Origin: Bathymodiolus thermophilus thioautotrophic gill symbiont
GTDB taxonomy: Bacteria > Pseudomonadota > Gammaproteobacteria > PS1 > Pseudothioglobaceae
DNA length: 64,000 nt
Direction of reading: 5' to 3'
Assembly: GCF_003711265.1 (NCBI RefSeq)
Contig: NZ_CP024634.1
Location: 2,666,001-2,730,000 of the forward strand
Numbering within the stretch: position 1 is the stretch's first letter; each line of letters opens with the position of its first letter. Shown piece after piece: positions 35,577 through 44,700 of this stretch. The notes below the pieces were generated by a model. That model was not told the DNA's origin. It saw only the letters and a list, made by a program, of their open reading frames with translations, and made no database searches. The translations under genes and the position numbers were made by a program.

Positions 35577-36056
35577 TTATAACTTAATCTTAAATCTAAC
35601 ACGCCGAGTGCCGTCTTTAGACTTATTGGCAATAATCCTCTCTTCTTTAATATCGTAATCCAAAACACCGCCACTAAAAGACTCAAAACCTTGAGTTAAA
35701 TGCGCCTCACCTTCAAGGCGCACCTGCTGTTTGTCAATAAAATAAACAATCTTCTGTGCCACCGCCTCTACAAAATTTGCCCGATTAGGTTGATTTTGTT
35801 GATAGTGTGCCAACTTCTTTTTAGTGCCTGTGGCAATGACCTTGGTAATAACTTGCTTTTTACTAAAAATTTGTATTTTTTCAGCACTAACAGCCAACGA
35901 GCCTTGTGTAATACTAGCGTTACCTGTGTAAGTACTAAGCCCCAAGCGTTCATCAATCACCACAGTATGTGCCTTCACATTCATTGGCGCCCTCTTCTCA
36001 GGCAATGCATGTGATGCAAAAGATAGCAACAGCATCATTAACAAAACGCTACTCAT
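35577..36056 (-). CDS. lptA: LptA, periplasmic LPS transport protein
   Basis: Bridge of the Lpt machinery carrying LPS through the periplasm. Seen: signal peptide VLLMMLLLSFASHALP and a beta-jellyroll repeat pattern (STYTGNASITQGSLAVSAEKIQI, LEGEAHLTQGFESFSGGVLDYDI). 159 aa. Start ATG 36056 overlaps the end of lptC by 8 bases. lptB does not follow; after lptA the next gene is sat on the same strand, separated by the promoter region. Confidence 0.85.
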   Translation of the reverse strand: MSSVLLMMLLLSFASHALPEKRAPMNVKAHTVVIDERLGLSTYTGNASITQGSLAVSAEKIQIFSKKQVITKVIATGTKKKLAHYQQNQPNRANFVEAVAQKIVYFIDKQQVRLEGEAHLTQGFESFSGGVLDYDIKEERIIANKSKDGTRRVRFKIKL

Positions 36057-36987
36057 AACGCCCCACCACACCACCTGTTAGCTTTATTTTCTGTGCTTTA
36101 ACATTGTAATGCATACCGATTGAATGAATGTCTAATGCCTTAGATTGATAATGCACTTTTTCCTTAGTGCTATAAATCTCATTGCCATTTGACTGGTCAA
36201 TAGTCAAAGATTTGGTGTCAATACTTGCGCCTGATTTTTGCAAAATATGCACCTTACCAAGCAAAGTTGTCAGTCCTTTTTTCATATCTATGTCAATGCC
36301 TTGTGCATCAATTTTATTACCTGTCGCCAAATAAGTGGTCTTGTGTTTGGAATAATAATGTTTTTGCTGATTGGACTGGTCAATAAACAAATCTTGGGTA
36401 AATATCCTCTGCCCACCTTCTTGTTTGATGCGATTTTTGCCCTTTAACTGCATCTTATCTTCTGCCACTTTGATATGCACCCCTTCTGCTACTACTGTCG
36501 TTTTTTCATCAAAATAAATGACTTCTTGATGGCTAATCAAATCATGGGTTTTGGTATTTGCCAGCAATTCTTTGGCATTAATTTTATAAGCAACCCCTGT
36601 TTTGGAGCGAATATCCACCTCACCTGTGAATTTAACTTCGCCTGTGTCTAAATATTGAGCGCGTTTTGAAGTCATGGTATATATTTCTGCACCATTTTCA
36701 TCATAAGTAATCACTTTTGGTGCTAACAATAAATCAGGGTCATTGTAAAAATTAAAGTATTGCTTGGCTTTAATAACATGCAAAATCCGTTGCTTTTCAT
36801 CAAAATCCTGTAAGGCAAAATTATCAATTTTTTCGATATAATTAATACTTTGATTCGGCACCATAACCTTTGGTTTGTCTGCTGTAAATAACAATGAAGC
36901 CAGAAATATAAAAAGCCAAACAATGCCAACAAACACTATAATAAGAGTCATGACTAACAAATTGCGCCTTAAGTGGAAACTAATCAT
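36049..36987 (-). CDS. lptC: LptC-like LPS transport protein, extended
   Basis: Inner-membrane LptC: one N-terminal helix (LLVMTLIIVFVGIVWLFIFLA) and a periplasmic jellyroll (ILHVIKAKQYFNFYNDPDLLLAPKVITYDENG, then KVTFTGEVDIRS-like repeats). 312 aa from ATG 36987, against about 190 usual; the extra 100 residues repeat the same strand pattern (GKNRIKQ, LTTLLGKVHIL, IKLTGGVV). Either a fused LptA-like repeat or a long LptC. The start overlaps the divergent thiE start by 15 bases; ATG 36951 is the alternative. Confidence 0.8.
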   Translation of the reverse strand: MISFHLRRNLLVMTLIIVFVGIVWLFIFLASLLFTADKPKVMVPNQSINYIEKIDNFALQDFDEKQRILHVIKAKQYFNFYNDPDLLLAPKVITYDENGAEIYTMTSKRAQYLDTGEVKFTGEVDIRSKTGVAYKINAKELLANTKTHDLISHQEVIYFDEKTTVVAEGVHIKVAEDKMQLKGKNRIKQEGGQRIFTQDLFIDQSNQQKHYYSKHKTTYLATGNKIDAQGIDIDMKKGLTTLLGKVHILQKSGASIDTKSLTIDQSNGNEIYSTKEKVHYQSKALDIHSIGMHYNVKAQKIKLTGGVVGRYE

Positions 36988-37563
36988 AATAAAAGAATAA
37001 GCGGCATTTACGCTATCACGCCAAACCATGCCTTAAACATTGACGCCATTGAAAAAGTTATTATTCAATACAATATCACCCTATTGCAATATCGACATAA
37101 AACGCTTGATGCGCAAACACGACGCAATGAAGCAACGCAATTGCAACAACTGTGCTTGAAACATCATACTTTATTTATCATCAATGATGACATTAACCTA
37201 GCAAAAAAAATAACCGCTGATGGCGTGCATTTGGGCAAAAATGACGCATCAATCCAACAAGCACGCACACAACTCGGCGCAAATGCTATCATTGGCGTGT
37301 CGTGCTATAACGATATTATTCTAGCAAAAAATGCACAAAATCAAGGCGCAGATTATGTGGCATTTGGCGCATTGTTTCCCTCACTTAGCAAGCCTGATGC
37401 CCCCCGATGCAGTTTGGATGTCGTTACCCAAGCACGGCAAATACTTGATCTTCCCATTGTTGGCATTGGTGGCATTGACTTTGACAATCAACAACAGGCA
37501 TTAAATGCGGGCTGTAACGCTGTAGCAATGATTAATGCCTTGGATATGGAAACAAAAAAATAA
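36973..37563 (+). CDS. thiE: Thiamine-phosphate synthase
   Basis: Joins HMP-PP and thiazole phosphate. Seen: GIYAITPNHAL, LLQYRHKTLDAQTR, LFIINDDINLA, DGVHLGKNDA, GVSCYNDIILAKNA, ADYVAFGALFPS and VGIGGID, the whole ThiE TIM-barrel signature. 196 aa. GTG start at 36973; the coding start overlaps divergent lptC, so the two share a compact promoter. Followed 8 bases later by a family A repeat. Confidence 0.95.
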   Translation: METNHNKRISGIYAITPNHALNIDAIEKVIIQYNITLLQYRHKTLDAQTRRNEATQLQQLCLKHHTLFIINDDINLAKKITADGVHLGKNDASIQQARTQLGANAIIGVSCYNDIILAKNAQNQGADYVAFGALFPSLSKPDAPRCSLDVVTQARQILDLPIVGIGGIDFDNQQQALNAGCNAVAMINALDMETKK

Positions 37564-37570
37564 AGGCATT

Positions 37571-37731
37571 GAGACCTTTACATAAATATGGATGATTAGC
37601 AAAATTCAATTTTTATCCACTTGGTAATTTTCTTAAATCTTGTCCTAGCAGGGCTAAGGCTGGGTTTAAAAAATTACCAAGTGGGTGAAACAAGGATTCT
37701 TGATGGTTATTCATATTTATGCAAAGGTCTC
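37571..37731. repeat. Family A palindromic repeat, 161 bp, most complete copy
   Basis: GAGACCTTTACATAAATATG at the left and CATATTTATGCAAAGGTCTC at the right are inverted; the interior CCACTTGGTAATTTTCTTAA pairs with AAAATTACCAAGTGGG. The centre TCCTAGCAGGGCTAAGGCTGG forms the loop. No ORF; about 28 bp of each end is conserved across copies. It could fold into a long RNA hairpin. Confidence 0.9.
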
Positions 37732-37809
37732 TAATAATTGATATTTTTTTAATTGTTTTTTGTTGTACAATGAGAACAAATTTACCAACAATTAAGGACA
37801 GCAAAAAAA

Positions 37810-38598
37810 ATGTTAAAAATATTACTAGCAAGTCTTCTTTTCATCGCCTCCCAAGTACAAGCAGAAATGACACTTAAACATGGGTTTTATCTCAGTAGTT
37901 CCGTTGGCAGTCTAAAGGCAGATATTTCTGGAAAACATCAGGATTTCTCGGGTGGACTAACTGAAAATCCAACAAATAAAAATGCCACAGTCCATGATGG
38001 CAAAATATCTAACGCCCGTTCTTTTGGTTATAATTTGAGATATGTGCCAAAAGTTGGTTTTGGCTATGAAGTGGGGCTTTACTTTACTAAAATTAAAATG
38101 CCAACCCAAGATGCAGCATTAATGAATGATGATAATGGCGGTTACATTCAAATTCCTAAATTTGAGGAAGGGAACCCTTATCCTGTAGGTCTAAAAGATG
38201 CTGTCGTAGACTCCCCTTCATCTTACATGTCCACCACCGATCTGTATTTAGGTGGTTTGTATAATTTTAAAGTTATTGACAAAGTCATGCCTGATACAAT
38301 TTTTGATAAAATAATGCCTTATGTTGGACTGGGTTATGCCAAAGTTAAAGGTGATTGGTACAAGTCTCACTACGACAAAAGCATTCCCAATGATCCAGCG
38401 TATGGAACCAAAGGAAAAACCTCAATTGATGGTCATTACCTCAGCGCCAAAGCAGGTATAAATTTCAACGAAAATTACAATGTAGAAATAGAACACGCCA
38501 AACATAAATTCCATGCTGATGCCTTTAGAAGTTTCAATATTAATGGCTCAGATGCTGAGTTTTCTCGCACTTCCATTAATTTTATTTATACTTTCTGA
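37810..38598 (+). CDS. Outer-membrane beta-barrel protein (Omp25/OmpX-like)
   Basis: Small barrel porin-like protein. Seen: signal peptide MLKILLASLLFIASQVQA, alternating hydrophobic strands (GYNLRYVPKVGFGYEVGLYF, DLYLGGLYNFKVI, GLGYAKVKGDWY, GHYLSAKAGINFNENYNVEIEHAK) and C-terminal aromatic FIYTF, the usual end signal for assembly. 262 aa, about 8-10 strands. Function of the barrel unknown; could be surface adhesion or porin. Preceded by AAGGA and followed by a terminator. Confidence 0.82.
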   Translation: MLKILLASLLFIASQVQAEMTLKHGFYLSSSVGSLKADISGKHQDFSGGLTENPTNKNATVHDGKISNARSFGYNLRYVPKVGFGYEVGLYFTKIKMPTQDAALMNDDNGGYIQIPKFEEGNPYPVGLKDAVVDSPSSYMSTTDLYLGGLYNFKVIDKVMPDTIFDKIMPYVGLGYAKVKGDWYKSHYDKSIPNDPAYGTKGKTSIDGHYLSAKAGINFNENYNVEIEHAKHKFHADAFRSFNINGSDAEFSRTSINFIYTF

Positions 38599-38616
38599 TT
38601 GGTAATAATTTTTGAC

Positions 38617-38645
38617 AAAAAAAGGTGGCTTTACTGCCTTTTTTT
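38617..38645 (+). terminator. Intrinsic terminator after the barrel gene
   Basis: A-rich arm AAAAAAAGG and CCTTTTTTT flank TGGCTTTACTG, giving a stem followed by seven T. 18 bases past the stop. Confidence 0.8.
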
Positions 38646-38688
38646 ACGACTAAACCCAAGGAGTAAAAAGGCATATTCTTTATTTGAA

Positions 38689-38711
38689 AGACCCCTGCAT
38701 TAGACATAAAT
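38689..38711. repeat. Family B repeat terminus at island left edge
   Basis: AGACCCCTGCATTAGACATAAATAT matches the family B end (GAGACCCTGTATTAGATATAAATAT on the complementary strand of 29205-29302). No partner end is present nearby. Confidence 0.6.
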
Positions 38712-38730
38712 ATCGCCCTTATGTAGCAAA
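38711..38730. repeat. Left inverted repeat of methylase-nuclease island
   Basis: TATCGCCCTTATGTAGCAAA recurs in inverted orientation at 41735-41758 with a 4-base insertion (TGTA). The two copies bracket the D12 methylase and HNH nuclease genes. Confidence 0.55.
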
Positions 38731-38801
38731 ATAAACCATTAAAAGCCCTAAAATAACTACTTTAAATATAATTACACTATGAACTTTTTATAGGAGCGAT
38801 T

Positions 38802-38861
38802 ATGTCAAAACACCCTTTATACAATACATTAGGAGTTCAAAAAAATCTCATGTTCCAGTAG
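38802..38861 (+). pseudogene. Truncated 19-codon gene start with good ribosome site
   Basis: AGGAG five bases before ATG 38802, then SKHPLYNTLGVQKNLMFQ and stop. LYNTLGVQKN looks like the first turn of a DnaJ J-domain (LYxxLGV pattern). It may be the stump of a gene cut by the insertion that brought the methylase island. The rest of 38862-39098 is AT-rich with no supported gene apart from the methylase leader. Confidence 0.45.
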
Positions 38862-39098
38862 GTAAATATGGTATCTTTGTTCACAGGTTAATTGTGTATA
38901 TTTTTACATGTTTCACTCCTTCTTCTTGTCGGATTAAAGAGTGGTTAATATACCCTTTGACCAACTAATTGAGTATTGCACTTATGATGTGAATTCAAGA
39001 AAGTTAGAAATACTGCTTTTGATTTAAATAGTATTGATATTGCAAAATGACATATTTTAAAAAAATATACTATTGTTTCACAGAAATAAGGACAAAAC

Positions 39099-40325
39099 AT
39101 GACAGCACTCATACAGCCAAAAACAATTAAAGAAACAAGATTGCCTCCCATTTTAAAATGGGCTGGTGGCAAAGAACAAGAGCTTAAATATATTCACCCT
39201 GCAATGCCTAAAAAAATCAATAACTACCATGAGCCTTTTGTTGGTGGGGGTGCTGTATATTTTTCACTTCAAGCAAAAGAGATGTTTATCAATGATAAAT
39301 CTCACGAGTTAATACACCTTTACAAAGCTATTAAAAAGCAAGATGAAGATTTTTTTAGTGTTGTAAATGAAATTCTCCATAATTGGGAATTACTTGAAAA
39401 AATTGTAGAAAAAAACAAAAATATTTTTATTGAAACATATCTTAATTTTTCACAAAAAAAAATGTCAGAACAAGAGGTAGATAATTGGTTGTCATCTTTT
39501 GTATTGCTACATTCACAAGAATTTAACGGGATGTTTAGCACCTCTTTTAATGTTAATATTGATAACTTTCTAAAAGAAATAAAAAAGAATTTTAAAAGTA
39601 AAATAAAGAGAATGAAAAAAATCGAAAAGGAGAGAGGGAAACTCCCTGAAAAAGATATTTTAGACAATATGGAGGCATCATTAAAAAGTGCTTTTTATAT
39701 GCACTTTAGACATCTGTATAACAATATAGAGCAATATAACATCTCTCATAGTTTTGTGGTTGCTATATTTTTCTTTATAAGAAACTATGCTTATAGTGGT
39801 ATGTTTAGATATAACAAAAGTGGTGGATTTAATGTGCCATATGGTGGCATAGGTTACAACAGAAAGAACTTAGCTAAAAAAGTGAATTACCTTCAATCAG
39901 AAGAACTTGTAATGCACTTGCAAAAGACAATTATTGATAACTTGGATTTTGAAGATTTTTTCAAAAAAAACAAACCAAAAAAAGATGATTTTATTTTTTT
40001 AGACCCACCTTACGATAGCGAGTTTAGTACCTATGCTAAGAATAAGTTTACACAAGAAGATCAAAAAAGATTAGCTTCTTATCTTGTGAACAAGTGTAAG
40101 GCCAATTGGATGATGGTGATTAAAAATACTGATTTTATTTATTCACTTTACAACCATGATGGAATTTATATGAGTTCTTTTGATAAAAAATATCTTGTTA
40201 GTTTTCAAAACCGTAATAATAAGAATGCAAAGCATTTAATAATAACAAACTATAAAATCCGATATAATGGTTTTTTATTCAAAATAAAGGATTATAAATG
40301 CCAAGAATATCGGAATCTGATTTAA
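39099..40325 (+). CDS. D12-class (Dam-like) DNA adenine methyltransferase
   Basis: N6-adenine methylase of a restriction-modification system. Seen: ILKWAGGKEQEL (D12 N-terminal motif), YHEPFVGGGAVYFS (AdoMet site), and FIFLDPPYDSEFSTY (catalytic DPPY). 408 aa, about 120 longer than Dam because of a Lys-rich helical insert around residues 150-200 (KKNFKSKIKRMKKIEKERGK). Its stop overlaps the next ORF, so the nuclease genes are in the same operon. Sequence specificity cannot be read; GATC-type is possible but the insert makes this uncertain. Confidence 0.9.
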   Translation: MTALIQPKTIKETRLPPILKWAGGKEQELKYIHPAMPKKINNYHEPFVGGGAVYFSLQAKEMFINDKSHELIHLYKAIKKQDEDFFSVVNEILHNWELLEKIVEKNKNIFIETYLNFSQKKMSEQEVDNWLSSFVLLHSQEFNGMFSTSFNVNIDNFLKEIKKNFKSKIKRMKKIEKERGKLPEKDILDNMEASLKSAFYMHFRHLYNNIEQYNISHSFVVAIFFFIRNYAYSGMFRYNKSGGFNVPYGGIGYNRKNLAKKVNYLQSEELVMHLQKTIIDNLDFEDFFKKNKPKKDDFIFLDPPYDSEFSTYAKNKFTQEDQKRLASYLVNKCKANWMMVIKNTDFIYSLYNHDGIYMSSFDKKYLVSFQNRNNKNAKHLIITNYKIRYNGFLFKIKDYKCQEYRNLI

Positions 40326-40608
40326 TAATACCTGCCCTAAATGCAATGAATGCGTCTCCAAATGGAACAATATCTACTACAGACTTAATTGCTGAACTGA
40401 CCACTTCAATGAACCCAACAGGTGAAGATTTAGACATATTGAAAAATAGAAATGATACTAAGTTTAGTCAAAAAGTCAAAAAGTCAGAAATCTTAAATCG
40501 CATAATGCCATGATAGGATTGGCTAGATATACTCATGCTACCGCACAAGGTGAAAGTGGTACTTTTACAATAACCACTAATGGTCAAACCCATTTGGCAG
40601 ATAATTAG
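40298..40608 (+). pseudogene. Winged-helix protein (HNH-nuclease sibling), frameshifted
   Basis: Starts MPRISESDLIIPALNAM with good similarity to the N-terminus of the HNH gene downstream (RVTEEQLILPALYLM). After FSQKV the frame shifts: an 8-bp direct duplication, GTCAAAAA at 40467-40474 and 40475-40482, causes early stop at 40513. Removing one copy continues as VRNLKSHNAMIGLARYT, later SGTFTITTNGQTHLADN, to a stop at 40608, matching the HNH N-domain to its end at about 100 aa. An 8-bp tandem repeat could also flip back, so it may be reversible rather than dead. Confidence 0.75.
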
Positions 40609-40615
40609 GAAAATT

Positions 40616-41410
40616 ATGGCAAGAGTTACAGAAGAACAACTTATTTTACCCGCTCTTTATTTAATGAATATTTCTCCAACTAAGAGTATTACTACAACTG
40701 AAATGAAAGAAGATTTAGTTGAAATTTTTAAACCAACAGGTAAAGATAATGAGTTGGCAGGAACAAGAGGCGACACTCTTTTTACTCAAAAAGTTCGTAA
40801 TTTAAAATCACATGATAAGCTTGAAAAACTAGGATATGCCGTTTATCATGAAAAAATTGATGGTGAGCCAAGTGGAAGATTTGAGATAACAGTAGCAGGG
40901 AGGCAATATTTAGATAAAAACATGGATATTGTTGATTACTTACTTAACAATACTTTTTCATCAGAAGATTTAAAAGTGGCTTTTGCAACTGTTTACAATA
41001 ATAGAGATAAAGTTAAAAAAATAGAAATTTTTGATGAAAATGCAACCGTGGTTGAAGGAACGCAAGCTATTGCTAGAACCAAAGTATATAAACGGTCAAA
41101 TAAATTAAGAAAAAAAGCTATACAATTCTATACTGTTAATGATAGAATTAAATGTCAAGCTTGTTGTTTTGATTTTGAAGAATTTTATGGGGAGTATGGT
41201 AAAAACTTTATAGAGATACATCATCAAAAACCTGTATTCCAATTTGATGGAGATGATTTAGAGAGAACTATTAAAAAAGCCCTTGAAAATGTCATCCCCG
41301 TATGTTCAAATTGTCACAGAATGATACACAGAAGAAGAGATAACCCCCTTACCCTTGATGAATTAAAAGAGTATGTTCGGCAAGATTTAGATTTTTGTAG
41401 TGAAGATTAA
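40616..41410 (+). CDS. HNH restriction endonuclease with N-terminal winged-helix domain
   Basis: Predicted restriction partner of the D12 methylase. Start at ATG 40616 with AGGA five bases upstream; the earlier ATG is in the preceding pseudogene. Residues 1-100 are a winged-helix domain like the sibling (FTQKVRNLKSHDKLEKLGY). Residues 160-250 are the HNH fold: CQACCFDFEEFYGEYG, IEIHHQKPVFQ (His pair) and PVCSNCHRMIHRRRDNP. 264 aa. It could cut unmodified or modified DNA; the adjacency of a methylase favours a type II system. Confidence 0.87.
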   Translation: MARVTEEQLILPALYLMNISPTKSITTTEMKEDLVEIFKPTGKDNELAGTRGDTLFTQKVRNLKSHDKLEKLGYAVYHEKIDGEPSGRFEITVAGRQYLDKNMDIVDYLLNNTFSSEDLKVAFATVYNNRDKVKKIEIFDENATVVEGTQAIARTKVYKRSNKLRKKAIQFYTVNDRIKCQACCFDFEEFYGEYGKNFIEIHHQKPVFQFDGDDLERTIKKALENVIPVCSNCHRMIHRRRDNPLTLDELKEYVRQDLDFCSED

Positions 41411-41419
41411 ATATTTAAA

Positions 41420-41642
41420 ATGAAATCTGAGCCATCCGAACTAAAACTAACCCACAATCAAACAAGCCGTAAAATATGCTTAGAAACATACGATGAGGGC
41501 TTTTTTAACCCAAAGCATAGGATTCAGAATTAGTTGTAAAAAAGCCATTTAACGATATGGAGTGTGCCTGATGGTGGAGCACACAGAAAAAGAGGCTAGA
41601 GGGGATTTAGTTAAGGCTATTGGGGGGGGTAAGGAGAATTAA
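41420..41642 (+). pseudogene. Region with small orphan ORF fragments downstream of the HNH gene
   Basis: A 37-codon ORF (41420-41533, beginning MKSEPSELKLTHNQ) is followed by an out-of-frame tail reading MVEHTEKEARGDLVKAI, then GGGKEN and stop (41571-41642) that includes a G8 run at 41622-41629. Neither is assignable; protein-like composition suggests pieces of a lost gene. The stretch to 41762 holds the right island repeat. Confidence 0.35.
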
Positions 41643-41734
41643 GCGGTGCTATTTTATTTCGTTTTTGGTTATAAAATTAGCTTCTAAAGAAACATTTTTG
41701 CTTTACAAAAAGCGATTCTCTTATTTTGGGTTGC

Positions 41735-41758
41735 TTTGCTACATACATAAGGGCGATA
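41735..41758. repeat. Right inverted repeat of methylase-nuclease island
   Basis: On the complement: TATCGCCCTTATGTATGTAG then CAAA, like 38711-38730 except for four added bases. Ends a few bases from the stop of the AddA-like gene. Confidence 0.55.
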
Positions 41759-41762
41759 AATA

Positions 41763-44700
41763 TTAACTCGTAGGCAGTTCAATTAAGACGGGAATAGCAG
41801 GGCAATATAAAGCACAATGCACTGGTATTTTATAAATTTCAGACAGTGCTGTTTTGTAGAATGACAATTGCTTTGTATGTTGATCCTGTTGGCGTTGGAT
41901 AAATTTTTGCAACGGTTCATTGTCCGCAGGCTCGGCAGTTTTAAAGTCAATTATCCATAGCGTGCCTTGATCAATAAACAATCTATCAATAGCAATAGCG
42001 CGCCCATCCACGATAAACTCAGCCTCATTTACAGCACTCTCTCGTGCTTTAAATAGCCAATCAAATTTTGAATCACTTTTAGTATTCTCAAGTAATTTAA
42101 CAATAAACCCTTGCCAGCGCTCAATGTCTTGTGGTGCTGTGCCGATTTCAATCAAGCGATTGCGAATATTCTGCGTGCTTGGCGTGAATAATTGTTGTTC
42201 GTAATATTGATGCACCAGCGAACCCAATGTACTTTTAAATAAACGCTCAAAGTTTTGCTGGTATTGAACAGATTCACCTTGTGTTTGCTCTTTGTTTGTA
42301 GATGCTTGTAATTGGGAAAATCGATGTAGCAAGGGTGTCTTTAGATCGGTTACGGTGTCGGGCGTTGTGTCAATTTTTTCAAAGCGATGCGTGAAAAATG
42401 GCATTAAAAATGCCAACAAAGAATTGCTACTGGCTTTACCAGATTGACTTACTGCACCCAATAAATGTAAATTTGTTTTGGCACGCGTCATTGCTACATA
42501 CAATAAACGCATCGTTTCAAATTTATTTTGTTGCGATTCGATAAATTTCAAATATTCATAAGTGTCACTTTCACGCATATCAAGGGCGGATTTAATCGGT
42601 GCTAACAACAAAGATTGCTGAGGAAATTCACGCAATTGAATAATCGGCGCACTGTCACTCCTAGGCTTTTTACCTAAACTGGGAATAATAACAGTATCAA
42701 ACTCCAGCCCTTTTGATGCATGAATGGTCATTAACTTGACCTGTGCTTTATCGCTGGGCGCATATAGGCTTTCCATTGCACTGGTAATGGCGGATATGTT
42801 AAGATTGTTGTGCTGTTCACAATGATGAATAATTTGCAAAAATTCATCTTTAATCGCCAATTCGGTATTTGATAATGTGGCATTTTCTAACCCCAATTGG
42901 TTGATGGTATGGGTTAGTAATTCAACAAAATTAAAGCGCCCTTGATTATTGACGGCATCTTGTAAACAATGATGCAAATGTTTGGCGCGTTTTTGCCCAT
43001 CTTGACTCAGTTTCTCCAGCATACTGGTATCAACAAGTTGTTGATAAATAACACAAGAATCATCAGCGGATAACACCAACAAATCATTCAAAACAAGCCC
43101 ACACCAAGGCGCACGCAAAATACTTAACCACGCCAATTTATCGCCCAAATGCAACAATGCTTTGGTAAGTGAAAGCAAATCACGGGTTAATAAATGGTTC
43201 TGCAATTTGGTAATCTCAACCGACTCAAAAATAATATTGTCGTCTTTAAGTTGTTGAGAAATATATTCTAAATGTGTCCGAGTGCGCACCAAAACTGCAA
43301 TTGTGCCAGACGCATCTTCTTCTAAAGAGGTTTTGACAATCTTACTCACTGTTTGCGCCTCCAATCCAAATTGGTCGTGAGCAAAAGGATGAAACACAAT
43401 GGCTTGCGCCTGTTCATCGTCTGAGTTTGAGTGCGAATGTGAATAAGAAATTGCCCCTTGATACACATCATTATGCACTGGGAAAATGGCTTGGAAAAAG
43501 TGATTATTACCTTCAACAATGCTTTTTGAAGAACGAAAATTGGTGCTTAATATCAGCGATTTTGGCGCAATATCAGCAATCCCTTGATCTTGTACCTGTA
43601 AAAATAAACCCACCTGCGATTCTCTAAATCGGTAAATTGACTGCATCGGGTCACCCACTAAAAACAAGGTCTTGCCATCCCCTTCTTGCCATTCATTAAT
43701 CAGTTTTTCAATGGTGTTAAACTGCGATGCCGAGGTGTCTTGAAACTCATCAATCAACAAATGCTGAACTTTGTAATCCAAAAATAAAGCAATATCACTC
43801 ACGCCCACAGTCTCATCCAATGCCTGATTAGCATTCAATGCCACTTCGATAAAATCGTGCGCTTGTTCACATTCAAAATGCAAGTTTAATTGTGCCACAC
43901 AAAGTTTTAACACCTTGGCAATCGTTGCCAAAATATCAGATTGTTCTTGCGAAAAAACCACATCAGGCAAAGTATGTAATTGCTTCAATTCCAGTCTTAA
44001 CGCCTCATTAAACAATTCTGCTGGTAATTTCTTTTCCAGAGCCTTGCGCCAACCGCCTGTTTTGGTCAAACAAAATTCAGCAATCAATTTCCATTTTTCC
44101 AAATCCGCACAATCTGCATCAGGCAACGCCGTAACCGTATTAAAATGTAAGTTATTGCTAGACAACATAAGCGCAAAAAAATCCTCACGCAAATGCAATT
44201 CTGCCAAGTTACGCAACCCCTCAAGGCTTTTAATGACAATCGTTTTAGCCGTATTCTGCAACACCTCAGGATCAATCACACCGTCCCTATACAAACGCGT
44301 AAGCCACTGGTCTCGCTTAGACAACATTTGCACCACCAAACTTTCAAATCTCACAACATTATTGTCCAAATGCAACAACAAACTGGCAATTGCCTGCCCA
44401 TATTCCTCATCATCAATCATCAACAATGTCTGCCCAGCCGCCTCTTTATAAGCATTCTCACGCACCCATTGATCTGCCATAATTTGGCGTGGAACCAACT
44501 GGTCTGGCAAGGGAAAACGATTGGTAATCAAACTATAAAGCCCATCAATCGTTGAAATTTTCAAACGCTTTGGATTTTGCAACAACTGCCAATCTAAATC
44601 CTCTGAACGCTGCATAACACGAAGTGCCAAATCATAAGTTATCTGCTTATGCGCCGCCTCTGGCCGTGGGTCAAAACTGGATTTCAATGCCAACAAAACC

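Noticed and set aside
41571-41642. G8 tract as a phase-variable switch
   Set aside because: The tract lies in a short fragment that cannot be linked to a complete gene, so a switching function has no target.
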